64,000 nucleotides of DNA. Origin: Chloroflexota bacterium (lineage in GTDB: Bacteria; Chloroflexota; Anaerolineae; Aggregatilineales; Phototrophicaceae). The notes under the pieces are model-generated. The model searched no databases, had not been told where the DNA came from, and saw nothing but the letters and a program-made list of their open reading frames with translations. Both the position numbers and the translations under genes were made by a program. Position 1 is the first letter of the stretch; each line of letters opens with the position of its first letter. Where the stretch lies: the NCBI GenBank assembly GCA_013388745.1, contig JACAER010000026.1:1-64000 (forward strand), read 5' to 3'. Positions 8,750-16,936 of this stretch are shown here, piece by piece.

Positions 8750-9121
8750 TCAGAGCGTGGATAAGATGCGCTCGATTTCGTCTACGAAGGTGACATAGAG
8801 CGGTTTGGAGAAGTAGGCGCGGAAACCGGCTTCCTGCGCTTCCAGGGCGAGTTTGGCGTCGTGAAAGGCGGTGATCGCCACGACAGGGAGCGGCGCCAGT
8901 TTGGGATCGGCGCGGATGGCGCGCAGCAAGCCCCAACCATCCATACCGGGCAGCGCCAGATCGCTAATGACCATCGAGTACGCATTTTCCTGCAACAGCT
9001 TGAGAGCCTGTTCGGCGCTGTTCACAGTGTCCACGTCGATATTGCGGTGGTTGAGCATGCGCATGACCACCTCGCTGCCATAACGATCATCCTCGACGAC
9101 TAGAACACGGTGGTTCGCCAT
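8750..9121 (-). CDS. Single-domain response regulator (CheY-like receiver)
   Basis: A 123-residue stand-alone receiver domain. It has the acidic pair in VVEDD near residue 8, the phospho-acceptor Asp in ISDLALPG near residue 53, the switch Thr in AITAF and the conserved Lys in SKPL. No output domain is present, so it must act through protein contact. The ATG at 9121 follows AAAAGGAGG, which rules out the longer frame starting 11 codons upstream. It lies 120 bases downstream of the PAS/GAF histidine kinase on the same strand and is its likely phosphorylation partner. Confidence 0.9.
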   Translation of the reverse strand: MANHRVLVVEDDRYGSEVVMRMLNHRNIDVDTVNSAEQALKLLQENAYSMVISDLALPGMDGWGLLRAIRADPKLAPLPVVAITAFHDAKLALEAQEAGFRAYFSKPLYVTFVDEIERILSTL

Positions 9122-9241
9122 ATACCTCCTTTTAGGCCTCGTGCGAAGTTTCACTAAATTACATTATAAGGGTGCGTTAACGGTGGATAGCGTGAGATTA
9201 TGAATATTATGTAAAAATTTCCCCAACTTACGGTTAGGATT

Positions 9242-11644
9242 TTACTTTTCATCAACGCATGGTTTGAGCGGCAGGGTGGCGGTGAAACAACTGCCTTCGC
9301 CCACTTTGCTTTGCACGTTGATGCTGCCGCCCATGGCTTCGCACAGGCGGCGCACAATCGACAGGCCGAGACCGGTGCCACCATGTACGCGGCGCGAGGA
9401 GGCGTCTACCTGGCGAAATTCGTCGAAGATGAAAGCCAGAGCGTGGGCGGGAATGCCGATGCCGGTGTCGCACACAACGATGGTAAGCAGCGTGTTGTGC
9501 CAGTGGACGGCCAGCCTGATGCTGCCGGCTTCGGTGAATTTGATGGCGTTGGCGAGCAAATTGGTGGCGATCTGGGTGATGCGGCTTTGATCGCCGCAGA
9601 AGGCCGCGGGCAGGACGGGGTCGATTTCGACGTCGAAGCGCAGGCCTTTTTTTTCGGCGAGAATGCTCATGCGATCTTTCCAGCTTTTGACGGTTTTATG
9701 GAGATCAAAAGGCGCGTCCACCAATTCCAGCCGGCCGGCTTCGATGCGCGAAATGTCGAGGATGTCGCTGATGATGGTGAGCAGATGTTCGCCGCTTTCA
9801 TAGATGGCGGAAATCATATAGCGGGTGGTGTCGTCGAATTCGCCGGCCATGCCTTCGAGCATGATGCCGGTGAAGCCGATAATGGTATTGAGCGGGGTGC
9901 GCAGTTCGTGCGACATGGTGGCGAGAAAAGCGGATTTGAGGCGCGAGGCTTCGGTGGCTTTTTCGTTGGCGGCCTGCAATTCGCTGAGCGCGGTTTCCAT
10001 GCGCGCCAACAGGCGGCGGTTTTCCAGCAGCGTGCTGAACTGGGGGGCGAGTGCTTCGAAATACTGGCGATCTTCCGGGCGCAGGGCACGGGGATGGGGC
10101 CAGGCCAGCAGCAGCAGCCCAACCCAGCGCTGATGAAGTTTGAGGGGAAGAACGGCAAAGGCGCGCACGCCGAACTGACGGACTAAAGCGATGTTTTCTG
10201 GGGTGAGCAAGCCGACGGGCATGTCTATATCGGGGACGGCGATGGCCTGATGGGGCGCGGATTGCAGGAGCTGCTGCGTGGTGGTGTTGTCCAGCGGGAT
10301 GGGAAGGCCGTTTTCCGGCAGGGTAATGGTCGAATTGTGGGGGGCAAGTTGGGCGATGGCTTCAAAGTGATCTGGAGATGCGCCATCGGCGGGGCGCATC
10401 ACCAGCAGCCAGACATGGCAGTGTTCGCTTTCGACCAGATGACCGACAAAAGCAGCGAGCAGGTCAGTCAGTTCGGAAGTGGCGATCATGGCGCGGCTGG
10501 TTTCGTACTGGCGTTGAATGTAGAAGAGGGCATCCTGCAAGGCATGTTCGGCCTGTTGGCGTTCGGTGATGTCGCGCACAAGGCATAACATCTGCTGGTC
10601 GTCGATGGCGACGATACGCGCTTCGAAGTCGCGCAGGCCGCTGCGGGCGATGGGCAGTTGGTATTCGAACACCTCGAGCTGGCGGTGTTGGGCGACGCGC
10701 CGGATGGCGCGCATGACCTGTTCGCCCACCGGAGCCGGCAGCACGTCGGTTACGGATTTGCCAAGAAGATGCTCGACGGAGGTGTGAAGCATGGGATGCG
10801 GTTTGACATCGAGGTAGATACCGTTATGGTCAAAACGGAAAAGAAGATCGGGCAGGGCGTTAATCAGGGCGGTATTTTGGGCTTCGCTCTGGCGCAGCGC
10901 TTGTTCCATGTGCTTCTGGGCGGTGATGTCGCTGACGAAGCCTTCCAGGACGACGACCTTGCCGCCGTCGTCATAGACGGCGCGACCGGTATCCCAGACC
11001 CATTTTTCTGTGCCGTTGGCGGTGATCAGGCGGTAGAGGAGTTCATAGGGGCGCTTTTCGCGCAGGGCGATCTGCGTTTCATGCCAGATTTGTTGGCGGT
11101 CATCGGGGTGGATGAGGTTGATAAAGGGCAGCCGCGCGTTGTGGGTGACTTCTTCGGGGTGGTAGCCGAGCAGTTGGATGATGCCGTCGCTGGCGTAGAG
11201 GGTGGTCCAGGTGTCGTCGTTGAGGCAGCGGTAGACCATGCCGGGCAGATTGTTGAGCAGCGCGCGCTGGCTGGCGCTCAAGTCTTGTTGCGGGCGGCGG
11301 TCACCGTGCAGGGCAATGGCATAGATGACAAAGCCGCGCACCCGTTCGTCGTGCAGCTTATTGACAATTGATCCGTCTACGGCGTACCAACGACCATCGG
11401 CCTGGCGCAGCCGGAAAAACAGCAGCACCTGACTGTTGGCGTCGCGCAGCGTGCGCAGGCGTTCTTCCAGCACAGGCCAATCGTCGGGATGCAGATAATC
11501 GCGCGCGGATTTGTCGCCAGCGGGCGGAGAGCCGATCAAGGCGCGGGCGGCGGCGTTGGCATAGACCAACCGCAGGTAACGATCCAAGACCAGCAGCAGC
11601 GTGGGGGTGTCTTCGATCAGTGCGCGATAAAATGCCTCATCCAT
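9242..11644 (-). CDS. Cytoplasmic PAS/GAF sensor histidine kinase
   Basis: An 800-residue soluble sensor kinase. From the N-terminus it has three PAS-type modules (about residues 5-120, 130-245 and 255-370, the second with the PAC motif following GYHPEEV), a GAF-like domain (about 385-545), a HisKA dimerisation domain with the phospho-acceptor His in ATMSHELRTPLNTI, and a HATPase_c domain with NLLANAIKF (N box), CDTGIGIP (G1) and GGTGLGLSI (G2). No membrane segment is visible, so it should sense an intracellular or freely diffusing signal such as redox state, ligand or light. The partner is probably the single-domain receiver downstream. No clear ribosome site precedes the ATG. Confidence 0.9.
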   Translation of the reverse strand: MDEAFYRALIEDTPTLLLVLDRYLRLVYANAAARALIGSPPAGDKSARDYLHPDDWPVLEERLRTLRDANSQVLLFFRLRQADGRWYAVDGSIVNKLHDERVRGFVIYAIALHGDRRPQQDLSASQRALLNNLPGMVYRCLNDDTWTTLYASDGIIQLLGYHPEEVTHNARLPFINLIHPDDRQQIWHETQIALREKRPYELLYRLITANGTEKWVWDTGRAVYDDGGKVVVLEGFVSDITAQKHMEQALRQSEAQNTALINALPDLLFRFDHNGIYLDVKPHPMLHTSVEHLLGKSVTDVLPAPVGEQVMRAIRRVAQHRQLEVFEYQLPIARSGLRDFEARIVAIDDQQMLCLVRDITERQQAEHALQDALFYIQRQYETSRAMIATSELTDLLAAFVGHLVESEHCHVWLLVMRPADGASPDHFEAIAQLAPHNSTITLPENGLPIPLDNTTTQQLLQSAPHQAIAVPDIDMPVGLLTPENIALVRQFGVRAFAVLPLKLHQRWVGLLLLAWPHPRALRPEDRQYFEALAPQFSTLLENRRLLARMETALSELQAANEKATEASRLKSAFLATMSHELRTPLNTIIGFTGIMLEGMAGEFDDTTRYMISAIYESGEHLLTIISDILDISRIEAGRLELVDAPFDLHKTVKSWKDRMSILAEKKGLRFDVEIDPVLPAAFCGDQSRITQIATNLLANAIKFTEAGSIRLAVHWHNTLLTIVVCDTGIGIPAHALAFIFDEFRQVDASSRRVHGGTGLGLSIVRRLCEAMGGSINVQSKVGEGSCFTATLPLKPCVDEK

Positions 11645-11852
11645 TGGGGGCGACCTTTTGCTGTCATTCGTCTCTTCTCGATTGTAGCGCGCAGCGCCGC
11701 CGCCGAAACAAGCGTTTTTTCGGGATGGCGACGCTCAGCCTACGGTTGACCTATTCTAACAAGACTGGATGCTCCAAAATTTTGGAACTGTATTACACTG
11801 AGAATCGTCTAAAGTTGTGTCAGTGCCTATCTCTAATTTAAAGGAGTAACGA

Positions 11853-13259
11853 ATGCGAAACACACGTTTTGGGCTGCTGCTGCTGGGGCTTGTGCTGCTG
11901 CTTGCGCTGCCGCTGATGGCGATTCAGGCGCAAACGCCAGTGCCAACACCCACGCCGCGCCCGACTTCGACTGCTGTTGCCATCGATCCAGATGCCCGTG
12001 ACGAAGACACCCCCGTGCTGGAATACGGCGACAGCGTAGACGGCGAATTAACGCTCGACGAGCCGACTTTCCTGTACCAGTTCGAAGGCGAAGCGGGCGA
12101 TGCCGTTACCATCACAATGGTTTCAGAGGCTTTTGACACCTATCTTTCGCTGCAAGATGACAGCGGGTTTGAACTGACCTACGACGACGACAGCGCCGGC
12201 AACCTGGACTCGCGCATCTCGGCTTACGAACTGCCCTACAGCGGCACGTACTATATCGAAGCGCTGAGCTTCGGCTATCGTGTCGGCGGTTCGTCCGGCA
12301 CGGGCGACTACACGCTGTCGCTCAACCTGACGGAAGTGCGCAATATCGAATACACGCAGGAAGTGGAAGGCGAACTGAGCGCCTCTGAACCCAACGCCAT
12401 TTTCCGTTTTAACGGCGACAGCGGCGACATGATCGCGGTTACGGTGGAGGCCGATGGTTTTTCGCCCTATGTCTATATTTCGGACGACACGGGCTATAAC
12501 ATTGCCTACAGCGATTACTACAACAGCAGCAGCGTCGCGTCTGTCGGCCCTGTCACTCTGGCATACGACGGCACGTACACGATCATCGTGCAGACCAGCG
12601 GCGGCACTCCCTCCGGCTCGTTCATTCTGGTGGTGGATGAAATCGAACTGACGGCTGTCGAATTTGGCGAGGAGACCGAAGTGGAACTGAGCGGCGGGCT
12701 GCCGGCCTACTTCAGCTTCGAAGCCTCGGCGGGGGAACTGGTGAACGTTTCGGTGGACAGCGACGGCACGATTGACACGCGCCTCGACATTCTTGATCCG
12801 TCGGGCTACAACATTTACTCCGACGATGACAGCGGCACTGGCTTTGACCCCGAAGTCAACCGGCTGGTGATCTCGCAGACCGGCACGTACACGATTGTAC
12901 TGCGCGCGTTTGCGACCAGCGGTGAAGGCACGGTTGTGATGACGGTTGACCTGGCGCCTGTGCCCTCGCTGGACGATGGCCCGCAGGTGCTGGAACTGGG
13001 CGATAAGCAGCAGCGCGGCGTGGTGACCTTCGAAGCCGAAGCGGGCGAGCAGTACACCGTGCGCTTCGACGGTATGAGCGGCGCGCAGCCCTACATCACC
13101 TTCTCGCAGGACGGCTTCACGATCACTACCATCAGCAGCGGCCCGGTGGATGCGCTGGAGGTGACGATCACGGCCACTGGCGATGGCCCGGTGCAGATTC
13201 AGGTCGAAGACTACAGCTATACCAATATCGCCATCGAAATCGCGCTGGTCGAAGATTAA
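11853..13259 (+). CDS. Secreted protein with repeated PPC-type domains
   Basis: A 468-residue exported protein. A signal peptide (MRNTRFGLLLLGLVLLL...IQAQ, about 30 residues) is followed by a Pro/Thr linker (TPVPTPTPRPTST). Three or more pre-peptidase C-terminal (PPC)-like beta-sandwich modules then follow, each with the pattern Y-x-F-x-G-E-x-G-D ... YDDDS or SDDDSG ... SGTYTI(V/I). Copies are seen near residues 70-165, 170-265 and 270-370, with a degenerate last one. No peptidase or other catalytic domain is present, so it is probably an adhesive or Ca2+-binding surface protein. The composition is strongly acidic. The ATG follows AAAGGAG. A 10-bp-stem hairpin lies after its stop. Confidence 0.75.
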   Translation: MRNTRFGLLLLGLVLLLALPLMAIQAQTPVPTPTPRPTSTAVAIDPDARDEDTPVLEYGDSVDGELTLDEPTFLYQFEGEAGDAVTITMVSEAFDTYLSLQDDSGFELTYDDDSAGNLDSRISAYELPYSGTYYIEALSFGYRVGGSSGTGDYTLSLNLTEVRNIEYTQEVEGELSASEPNAIFRFNGDSGDMIAVTVEADGFSPYVYISDDTGYNIAYSDYYNSSSVASVGPVTLAYDGTYTIIVQTSGGTPSGSFILVVDEIELTAVEFGEETEVELSGGLPAYFSFEASAGELVNVSVDSDGTIDTRLDILDPSGYNIYSDDDSGTGFDPEVNRLVISQTGTYTIVLRAFATSGEGTVVMTVDLAPVPSLDDGPQVLELGDKQQRGVVTFEAEAGEQYTVRFDGMSGAQPYITFSQDGFTITTISSGPVDALEVTITATGDGPVQIQVEDYSYTNIAIEIALVED

Positions 13260-13268
13260 TTCCGCAGG

Positions 13269-13290
13269 GGGGCGAGTCCTGACTCGCCCC
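13269..13290 (+). terminator. Hairpin after the PPC-protein gene
   Basis: A perfect inverted repeat GGGGCGAGTC-CT-GACTCGCCCC lies 10 bases after the stop. No T tract follows. It could be a 3'-stabilising element or a copy of a short palindromic repeat family; no second copy was found in this window. Confidence 0.4.
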
Positions 13291-13349
13291 TATCAAGACA
13301 CAAATGATGTCCCGCGCAGGGCGTGCCGCCAACGGCGCGCTCTGTTTGT

Positions 13350-13377
13350 TTGGGCCGCGCCCAAAATCGCGTAGAAT
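13350..13377 (+). promoter_or_regulatory. Candidate promoter for the OmpR-type regulator
   Basis: TTGGGC and TAGAAT are separated by 16 bases and lie 30 bases before the ATG at 13408. The match to the housekeeping consensus is fair and the position is right; the evidence is sequence only. Confidence 0.4.
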
Positions 13378-13407
13378 AGAACTGTTCGGCGAAGGGAGCA
13401 GACGCGC

Positions 13408-14100
13408 ATGAGCGAAACGATTCTGATTGTCGATGACGAACAGCGCATTATCGAGCTGGCGCAGATGTACCTGGAGCAGGAAGGGTACGGTGTTGTCAGC
13501 GCCACCGATGGCAAGCTCGCGCTGCAAAAAATTCTTAACGAAAAACCGTCGCTGGTGGTGCTCGACCTGATGCTGCCGGGCATCGACGGCTGGGAAATCT
13601 GCCGCCGGGTGCGTGCCGAATCGGACGTGCCGATCATTATGCTCACCGCGCGCAGCGACGACATCGACAAAATTGTCGGGCTGGAACTGGGGGCAGACGA
13701 CTACCTGACGAAGCCCTTTAACCCGCGCGAACTGGTGGCGCGCATCCGCGCGATACTGCGCCGCACCGACAGACGCGCGCCCGCCGCCCCCAGCGCGCCC
13801 GCCAGCACGGTATTAAGCCTCGACAACCTGCGCATTTACCCGGAAAAGCGCGTGGTTACGGTGGACGGCCAGGCGATTGATCTGCGTATGAAAGAGTTCG
13901 ACCTGCTGCTGACACTGGCCGAAAATCGCGGCGTGGTCTTCACGCGCGAAAAGCTGCTGGATGTTGTCTGGGGTTACGATTTCGCGGGCGAAACGCGCAC
14001 GGTGGATGTGCATGTCGCGCATCTGCGCCACAAACTGCGCGCTATGCGCCCGGTGATCGAAACTGTCTGGGGCGTTGGCTATAAACTGGAGAGCAATTAA
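13408..14100 (+). CDS. OmpR/PhoB-family response regulator
   Basis: A 230-residue two-domain transcription regulator. The receiver (residues 1-120) carries VDDE near residue 9, the phospho-acceptor Asp in VLDLMLPG near residue 53, MLTAR, and the Lys in LTKPF. The C-terminal winged helix (about 135-228) has the usual MKEFDLLLTLAENRG, TREKLLDVVWGYDF and RTVDVHVAHLRHKL elements. Genes of this class usually sit directly upstream of their histidine kinase, but here only an 18-codon frame follows before a gene on the other strand begins. It is therefore an orphan at this locus. Confidence 0.9.
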   Translation: MSETILIVDDEQRIIELAQMYLEQEGYGVVSATDGKLALQKILNEKPSLVVLDLMLPGIDGWEICRRVRAESDVPIIMLTARSDDIDKIVGLELGADDYLTKPFNPRELVARIRAILRRTDRRAPAAPSAPASTVLSLDNLRIYPEKRVVTVDGQAIDLRMKEFDLLLTLAENRGVVFTREKLLDVVWGYDFAGETRTVDVHVAHLRHKLRAMRPVIETVWGVGYKLESN

Positions 14101-14102
14101 TC

Positions 14103-14159
14103 ATGGACAAGCCGCACACCCTGCGCCCGCCCACCGATCCGATCGAGCGCATGCCCTGA
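14103..14159 (+). pseudogene. 18-codon frame in the position of the missing kinase gene
   Basis: An ATG two bases after the regulator's stop opens MDKPHTLRPPTDPIERMP, which ends at a TGA abutting the stop codon of the convergent MBL gene. The spacing is what one expects for a translationally coupled histidine kinase start. The frame may be the 5' remnant of a deleted kinase gene, or it may be meaningless; no homology can be judged from 18 residues. Confidence 0.3.
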
Positions 14160-15167
14160 TTACGCCACGCGGTAGAGCAGCGCCGGGTTGTCTTCGCGCT
14201 CGACTTCGTCCAGATTGGCGATTTCCAGCCGCCCATGCTGGTAGAGATATTCGACATGCGCGCCGGTCTCTTCGATCGCCAGCAGCACGTCGTAGCCGTG
14301 CCGTTCCGGGTACATGGCCTTCGAGATGTCGCTGACGGTCAGCGGATGATCGGCACTGCGCACGATGTCGAAGACGCGCTCCAGTTTGCGCTGGTGGCTG
14401 GCGCGGATGGCCGTTACGCGCCCGTAAAAGTCGTGGATGGCTTCTTCGTGGCCGCCGAGCGCCACACGCACATGGGCGAGCTGTTCGATTTTGTGCAGCG
14501 CTTCAAAATAATGCCCCAAGCCGGTGTAATGCGTGATCTGTTCGGGCGCCTGGTGCGGCGTGGTGCGCGCCAGCACATGATCGGCGCTGATGAGTACGTC
14601 GCCGATACGCACGCACACCTGCCCCGGACAGTGCCCCGGCGTGTGAATAAACGTCATGCCGTCCAGCGGATGTTCTTCGTCGAGGCTGAAATCCACCTGC
14701 ACCGAGCGCACATGTTTTTTGGCGAAGCCGTACATCTGCATCAGGTTGGTGCGGAGTTCGGGCTTGATGCCGGCGCGCTCTAAATAGACACGCAGGTCTT
14801 TGGTCGCCACGACGACGCGCTCCTCGTAGTTAATCAGCACGCGCCGGTCCAGTTCGTGGATGCCGATTTGCGCGCCGCTTTTTTCCTGGGCGAAGGCCGC
14901 GCCGCCGAAGTGGTCGATATGGCCATGGGTGATGAGGATGCGGCGGATGTCGCTCCACTGCACACTTTCGCCGAACTCCGTGCGCAGCGCGTCGAAGCCT
15001 TTGAGCAGGTCTTCGTTGCTGGGCGGGTAGCCAGAGCCGCTGTCGATGAGGGTCGGCGGTCCGGCTTCCAGCACGACATAGGCATAACCGACAAAGCCGT
15101 TGGGAAACAGCATCATGGGCAGGCGGTAAATACGTGCGCCGTTGTTGGCTTCAAATCGTTCGAGCAT
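14160..15167 (-). CDS. MBL-fold metallo-hydrolase
   Basis: A 335-residue metallo-beta-lactamase-fold hydrolase. The metal-binding motif is THGHIDHFGG near residue 93. Later ligands are in FIHTPGHCPGQVC (His) and SADHVL (Asp/His). The region after about residue 235 is helical and resembles the winged-helix C-terminal domain seen in several thioesterase- or lactonase-like MBL proteins (TVSDISKAMYPERHGYDVLLAIEETGAHVEYL). Such proteins usually cleave thioesters, glyoxalase adducts or lactones; the substrate is not evident. The ATG at 15167 has GAGAGGCG upstream. The gene's stop directly abuts the small frame after the OmpR regulator. Confidence 0.85.
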   Translation of the reverse strand: MLERFEANNGARIYRLPMMLFPNGFVGYAYVVLEAGPPTLIDSGSGYPPSNEDLLKGFDALRTEFGESVQWSDIRRILITHGHIDHFGGAAFAQEKSGAQIGIHELDRRVLINYEERVVVATKDLRVYLERAGIKPELRTNLMQMYGFAKKHVRSVQVDFSLDEEHPLDGMTFIHTPGHCPGQVCVRIGDVLISADHVLARTTPHQAPEQITHYTGLGHYFEALHKIEQLAHVRVALGGHEEAIHDFYGRVTAIRASHQRKLERVFDIVRSADHPLTVSDISKAMYPERHGYDVLLAIEETGAHVEYLYQHGRLEIANLDEVEREDNPALLYRVA

Positions 15168-15263
15168 AAAAAAGCGCCTCTCCAGAGACGGCGATAACAG
15201 CGTCTGGCATTAGAACACACGCGCGCGAACTTGCCCAGTACAAGTTGGCTGCAAGACAGGGAA

Positions 15264-15296
15264 TAAAAACGGGGACGCTCCTGGGAGCATCCCCGT
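15264..15296 (-). terminator. Intrinsic terminator of the cold-shock gene
   Basis: On the reverse strand a 13-bp stem (ACGGGGATGCTCC paired with GGAGCGTCCCCGT, one mismatch) is followed by TTTTTATT. It lies about 20 bases past the stop of the cold-shock gene at 15318, the classical arrangement for intrinsic termination. Confidence 0.8.
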
Positions 15297-15317
15297 GCAC
15301 CTGCCACGCTGATGGTC

Positions 15318-15533
15318 TTAGAGGCGCTCGACCTCGCGCGCTTCCTGGCCTTTTTGCCCCTGAGCGATCACGAACTGAACGCGCTGACCCTCTTCCAGAG
15401 ACTTATAGCCGTTGCCCGCGATGCCGCTGTAGTGGACAAAAATGTCCTTTTCCGAACCATCAATGGTGATGAACCCGAAGCCTTTGGTGTTGTTAAACCA
15501 CTTGACAACACCCGTTGATGTTTGAGAAGACAT
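15318..15533 (-). CDS. Cold-shock protein, CspA family
   Basis: A 71-residue single cold-shock domain that binds single-stranded RNA and DNA. Both RNP motifs are intact: KGFGFITI (RNP1) and DIFVHYSGI (RNP2), after the [11 protein letters not shown] start. The length is the family norm. The longer open frame is ignored because MSSQ at 15533 follows ACAGGAT and begins at the usual distance from the domain. Proteins of this type act as RNA chaperones in cold or stationary phase. It is divergent from the lipoprotein operon; the 150-base intergenic region must carry both promoters. Confidence 0.93.
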   Translation of the reverse strand: MSSQTSTGVVKWFNNTKGFGFITIDGSEKDIFVHYSGIAGNGYKSLEEGQRVQFVIAQGQKGQEAREVERL

Positions 15534-15629
15534 ATCCTGTTGCTGTTCTTTCTGCTTGCAAATTACGTGTACATATCCCAATGGGACAGCGATAGGGTAG
15601 CAGAATCGGCGGCCAGATGCAACGGTCAT

Positions 15630-15658
15630 TTGGCAAGTATCGGCGCGCTTGCTATGAT
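15630..15658 (+). promoter_or_regulatory. Promoter of the lipoprotein operon
   Basis: TTGGCA and TATGAT with exactly 17 bases between them lie 25 bases before the ATG at 15684. This is one of the best matches in the window to a housekeeping sigma promoter. The expected leader is only about 20 bases. Confidence 0.65.
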
Positions 15659-15683
15659 TCCAGATATTTCTGAGAGAGGGACT

Positions 15684-16292
15684 ATGCGCCACATCTACCG
15701 CAGTATTCTGGTCGTTGTGCTAATGATAAGCGCCGGCTGCGGCGCGCCCGCCGGCACACCCGCGCCGACCGATACGCCCGCCCCCACACCGAGCGTCACG
15801 CCGCTGATCGGCGATACCACGCCTGTTTTCCCGGTATCGACGCCCAGCGCCCCGTTTGATGCGCTGTTTATGGACAGTATGGCGAGCCTGCTGCAGACCA
15901 CTCTCCTGCTGGCCGAAAGCGCGCTCGAGCAGGCCGAGCGCGAAGAACTCCGCGCCCACGCGCAAACGCTGACCGAGGCGTTCAGCGCTCAACGCCAGCA
16001 AATCATCGACTGGCGCGCTGCCTGGTATGCCGACATCCCGGCCAGCGCCGGGCTGCCCACCAATATGGCGGCGGCCACGCTGGAAGAAAACGCCGATGTA
16101 CCCTTTGATCTGCGCTTCCTGAACGCCATGATTAGCCAGCAGCGCGTCAATTACGAAATCGCTCGTCTGGGACAGGCGCAGGCGCAGCGCGAAGAACTGC
16201 GCACGCTGGCCGAAACGCTGGCCGCCGCCAGCGATGCCTCCGCCACGCAGTTAGAGGCGTGGCGCCAGCAGTGGTTCAGTATCAGCGGGTGA
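15684..16292 (+). CDS. Lipoprotein with two degenerate DUF305-like repeats
   Basis: A 202-residue lipoprotein. A short signal peptide ends in a lipobox (MISAGC, Cys near residue 18), followed by a Thr/Pro linker. Two repeats of DUF305 type follow, each with the outline F-x-x-x-F-x-x-x-M ... A-x-x-E-L-R-x-x-A-x-x-(x)-x-x-A-Q ... I/L-x-x-W (repeat 1 about residues 55-120, repeat 2 about 140-200). In DUF305 proteins the Met is normally followed by a His-His metal pair; here the positions read SLLQ and SQQR, so both metal pairs are lost. GAGAGGG precedes the ATG. It is 5 bases upstream of the next gene, with which it should be co-transcribed. Confidence 0.65.
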   Translation: MRHIYRSILVVVLMISAGCGAPAGTPAPTDTPAPTPSVTPLIGDTTPVFPVSTPSAPFDALFMDSMASLLQTTLLLAESALEQAEREELRAHAQTLTEAFSAQRQQIIDWRAAWYADIPASAGLPTNMAAATLEENADVPFDLRFLNAMISQQRVNYEIARLGQAQAQREELRTLAETLAAASDASATQLEAWRQQWFSISG

Positions 16293-16297
16293 ACATC

Positions 16298-16936
16298 ATG
16301 AAATCGCCAACCAGCAAACCCATACGCTTGCCCGCCCCATTGCGGCGTAATCGCTGGCAACGCAACCTCGTTATCGCGACTTTTTTCGTCATTTTGATGC
16401 TGCTGGGTTTCGTGGGCGCCGTGATCGGCGCGCTGCTGAACCAGAGCGATCTGGGGCTGAGTTTTCTGATCGAAATGTTGGGCGCCGCCGTTACCTTCCT
16501 GCTGATCGAAGTTGCTTTTCGCAGTTCGGAACAGGCGATCGAAACCACACGGCGGCGCATCGAAGTCAATCAGCAGCGTTTCAAAGAATATCTCACCTAT
16601 CAGGCCAAACTGAACGCCGAAGTTCACCAGCGTATCGAAAAACTGCTCTGGTTACACGAGAGCGAATCGAATCGCAATAAAAGCCTGTCGGGGCTGTACA
16701 CAGAACTCAAAGCCGTCACAAAGACCCTCAGCGATTATGAAAACAGCGCCCCCGGAAGCCCGCAGCCCTATCAGGAGATGCGCAAAAAAGTCACCGGCCT
16801 GTTGAAATACATGGATACTGCCCTGCCGACTCCCGCTGCTGATGAGAATGAGCTGCGCGGCGCAGAAATCGACCCCTTAGCCTGGCTCAAGCAGATCAAA
16901 CTCGACACCCCTGATGAAACGTCCACAACCAAGTAA
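16298..16936 (+). CDS. Two-helix membrane protein with coiled coil, unknown function
   Basis: A 212-residue protein with a basic N-terminus (RLPAPLRRNRWQR), two membrane segments (about 24-46 and 54-72) and a long charged helical C-terminal part (about 75-170) with coiled-coil character, including SSEQAIETTRRRIEVNQQRF. The C-terminus should be cytoplasmic. I do not recognise a family. The ATG at 16298 is 5 bases after the lipoprotein stop, with GGGTGA as a weak ribosome site. Its 3' end overlaps the next gene by 23 bases, indicating translational coupling. Confidence 0.55.
   Translation: MKSPTSKPIRLPAPLRRNRWQRNLVIATFFVILMLLGFVGAVIGALLNQSDLGLSFLIEMLGAAVTFLLIEVAFRSSEQAIETTRRRIEVNQQRFKEYLTYQAKLNAEVHQRIEKLLWLHESESNRNKSLSGLYTELKAVTKTLSDYENSAPGSPQPYQEMRKKVTGLLKYMDTALPTPAADENELRGAEIDPLAWLKQIKLDTPDETSTTK

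Noticed and set aside
9311-10186. A 291-codon Gly/Asp-rich frame on the + strand within the histidine-kinase gene.
   Set aside because: It is the antisense image of the HisKA/HATPase region and lacks a ribosome site or motif.
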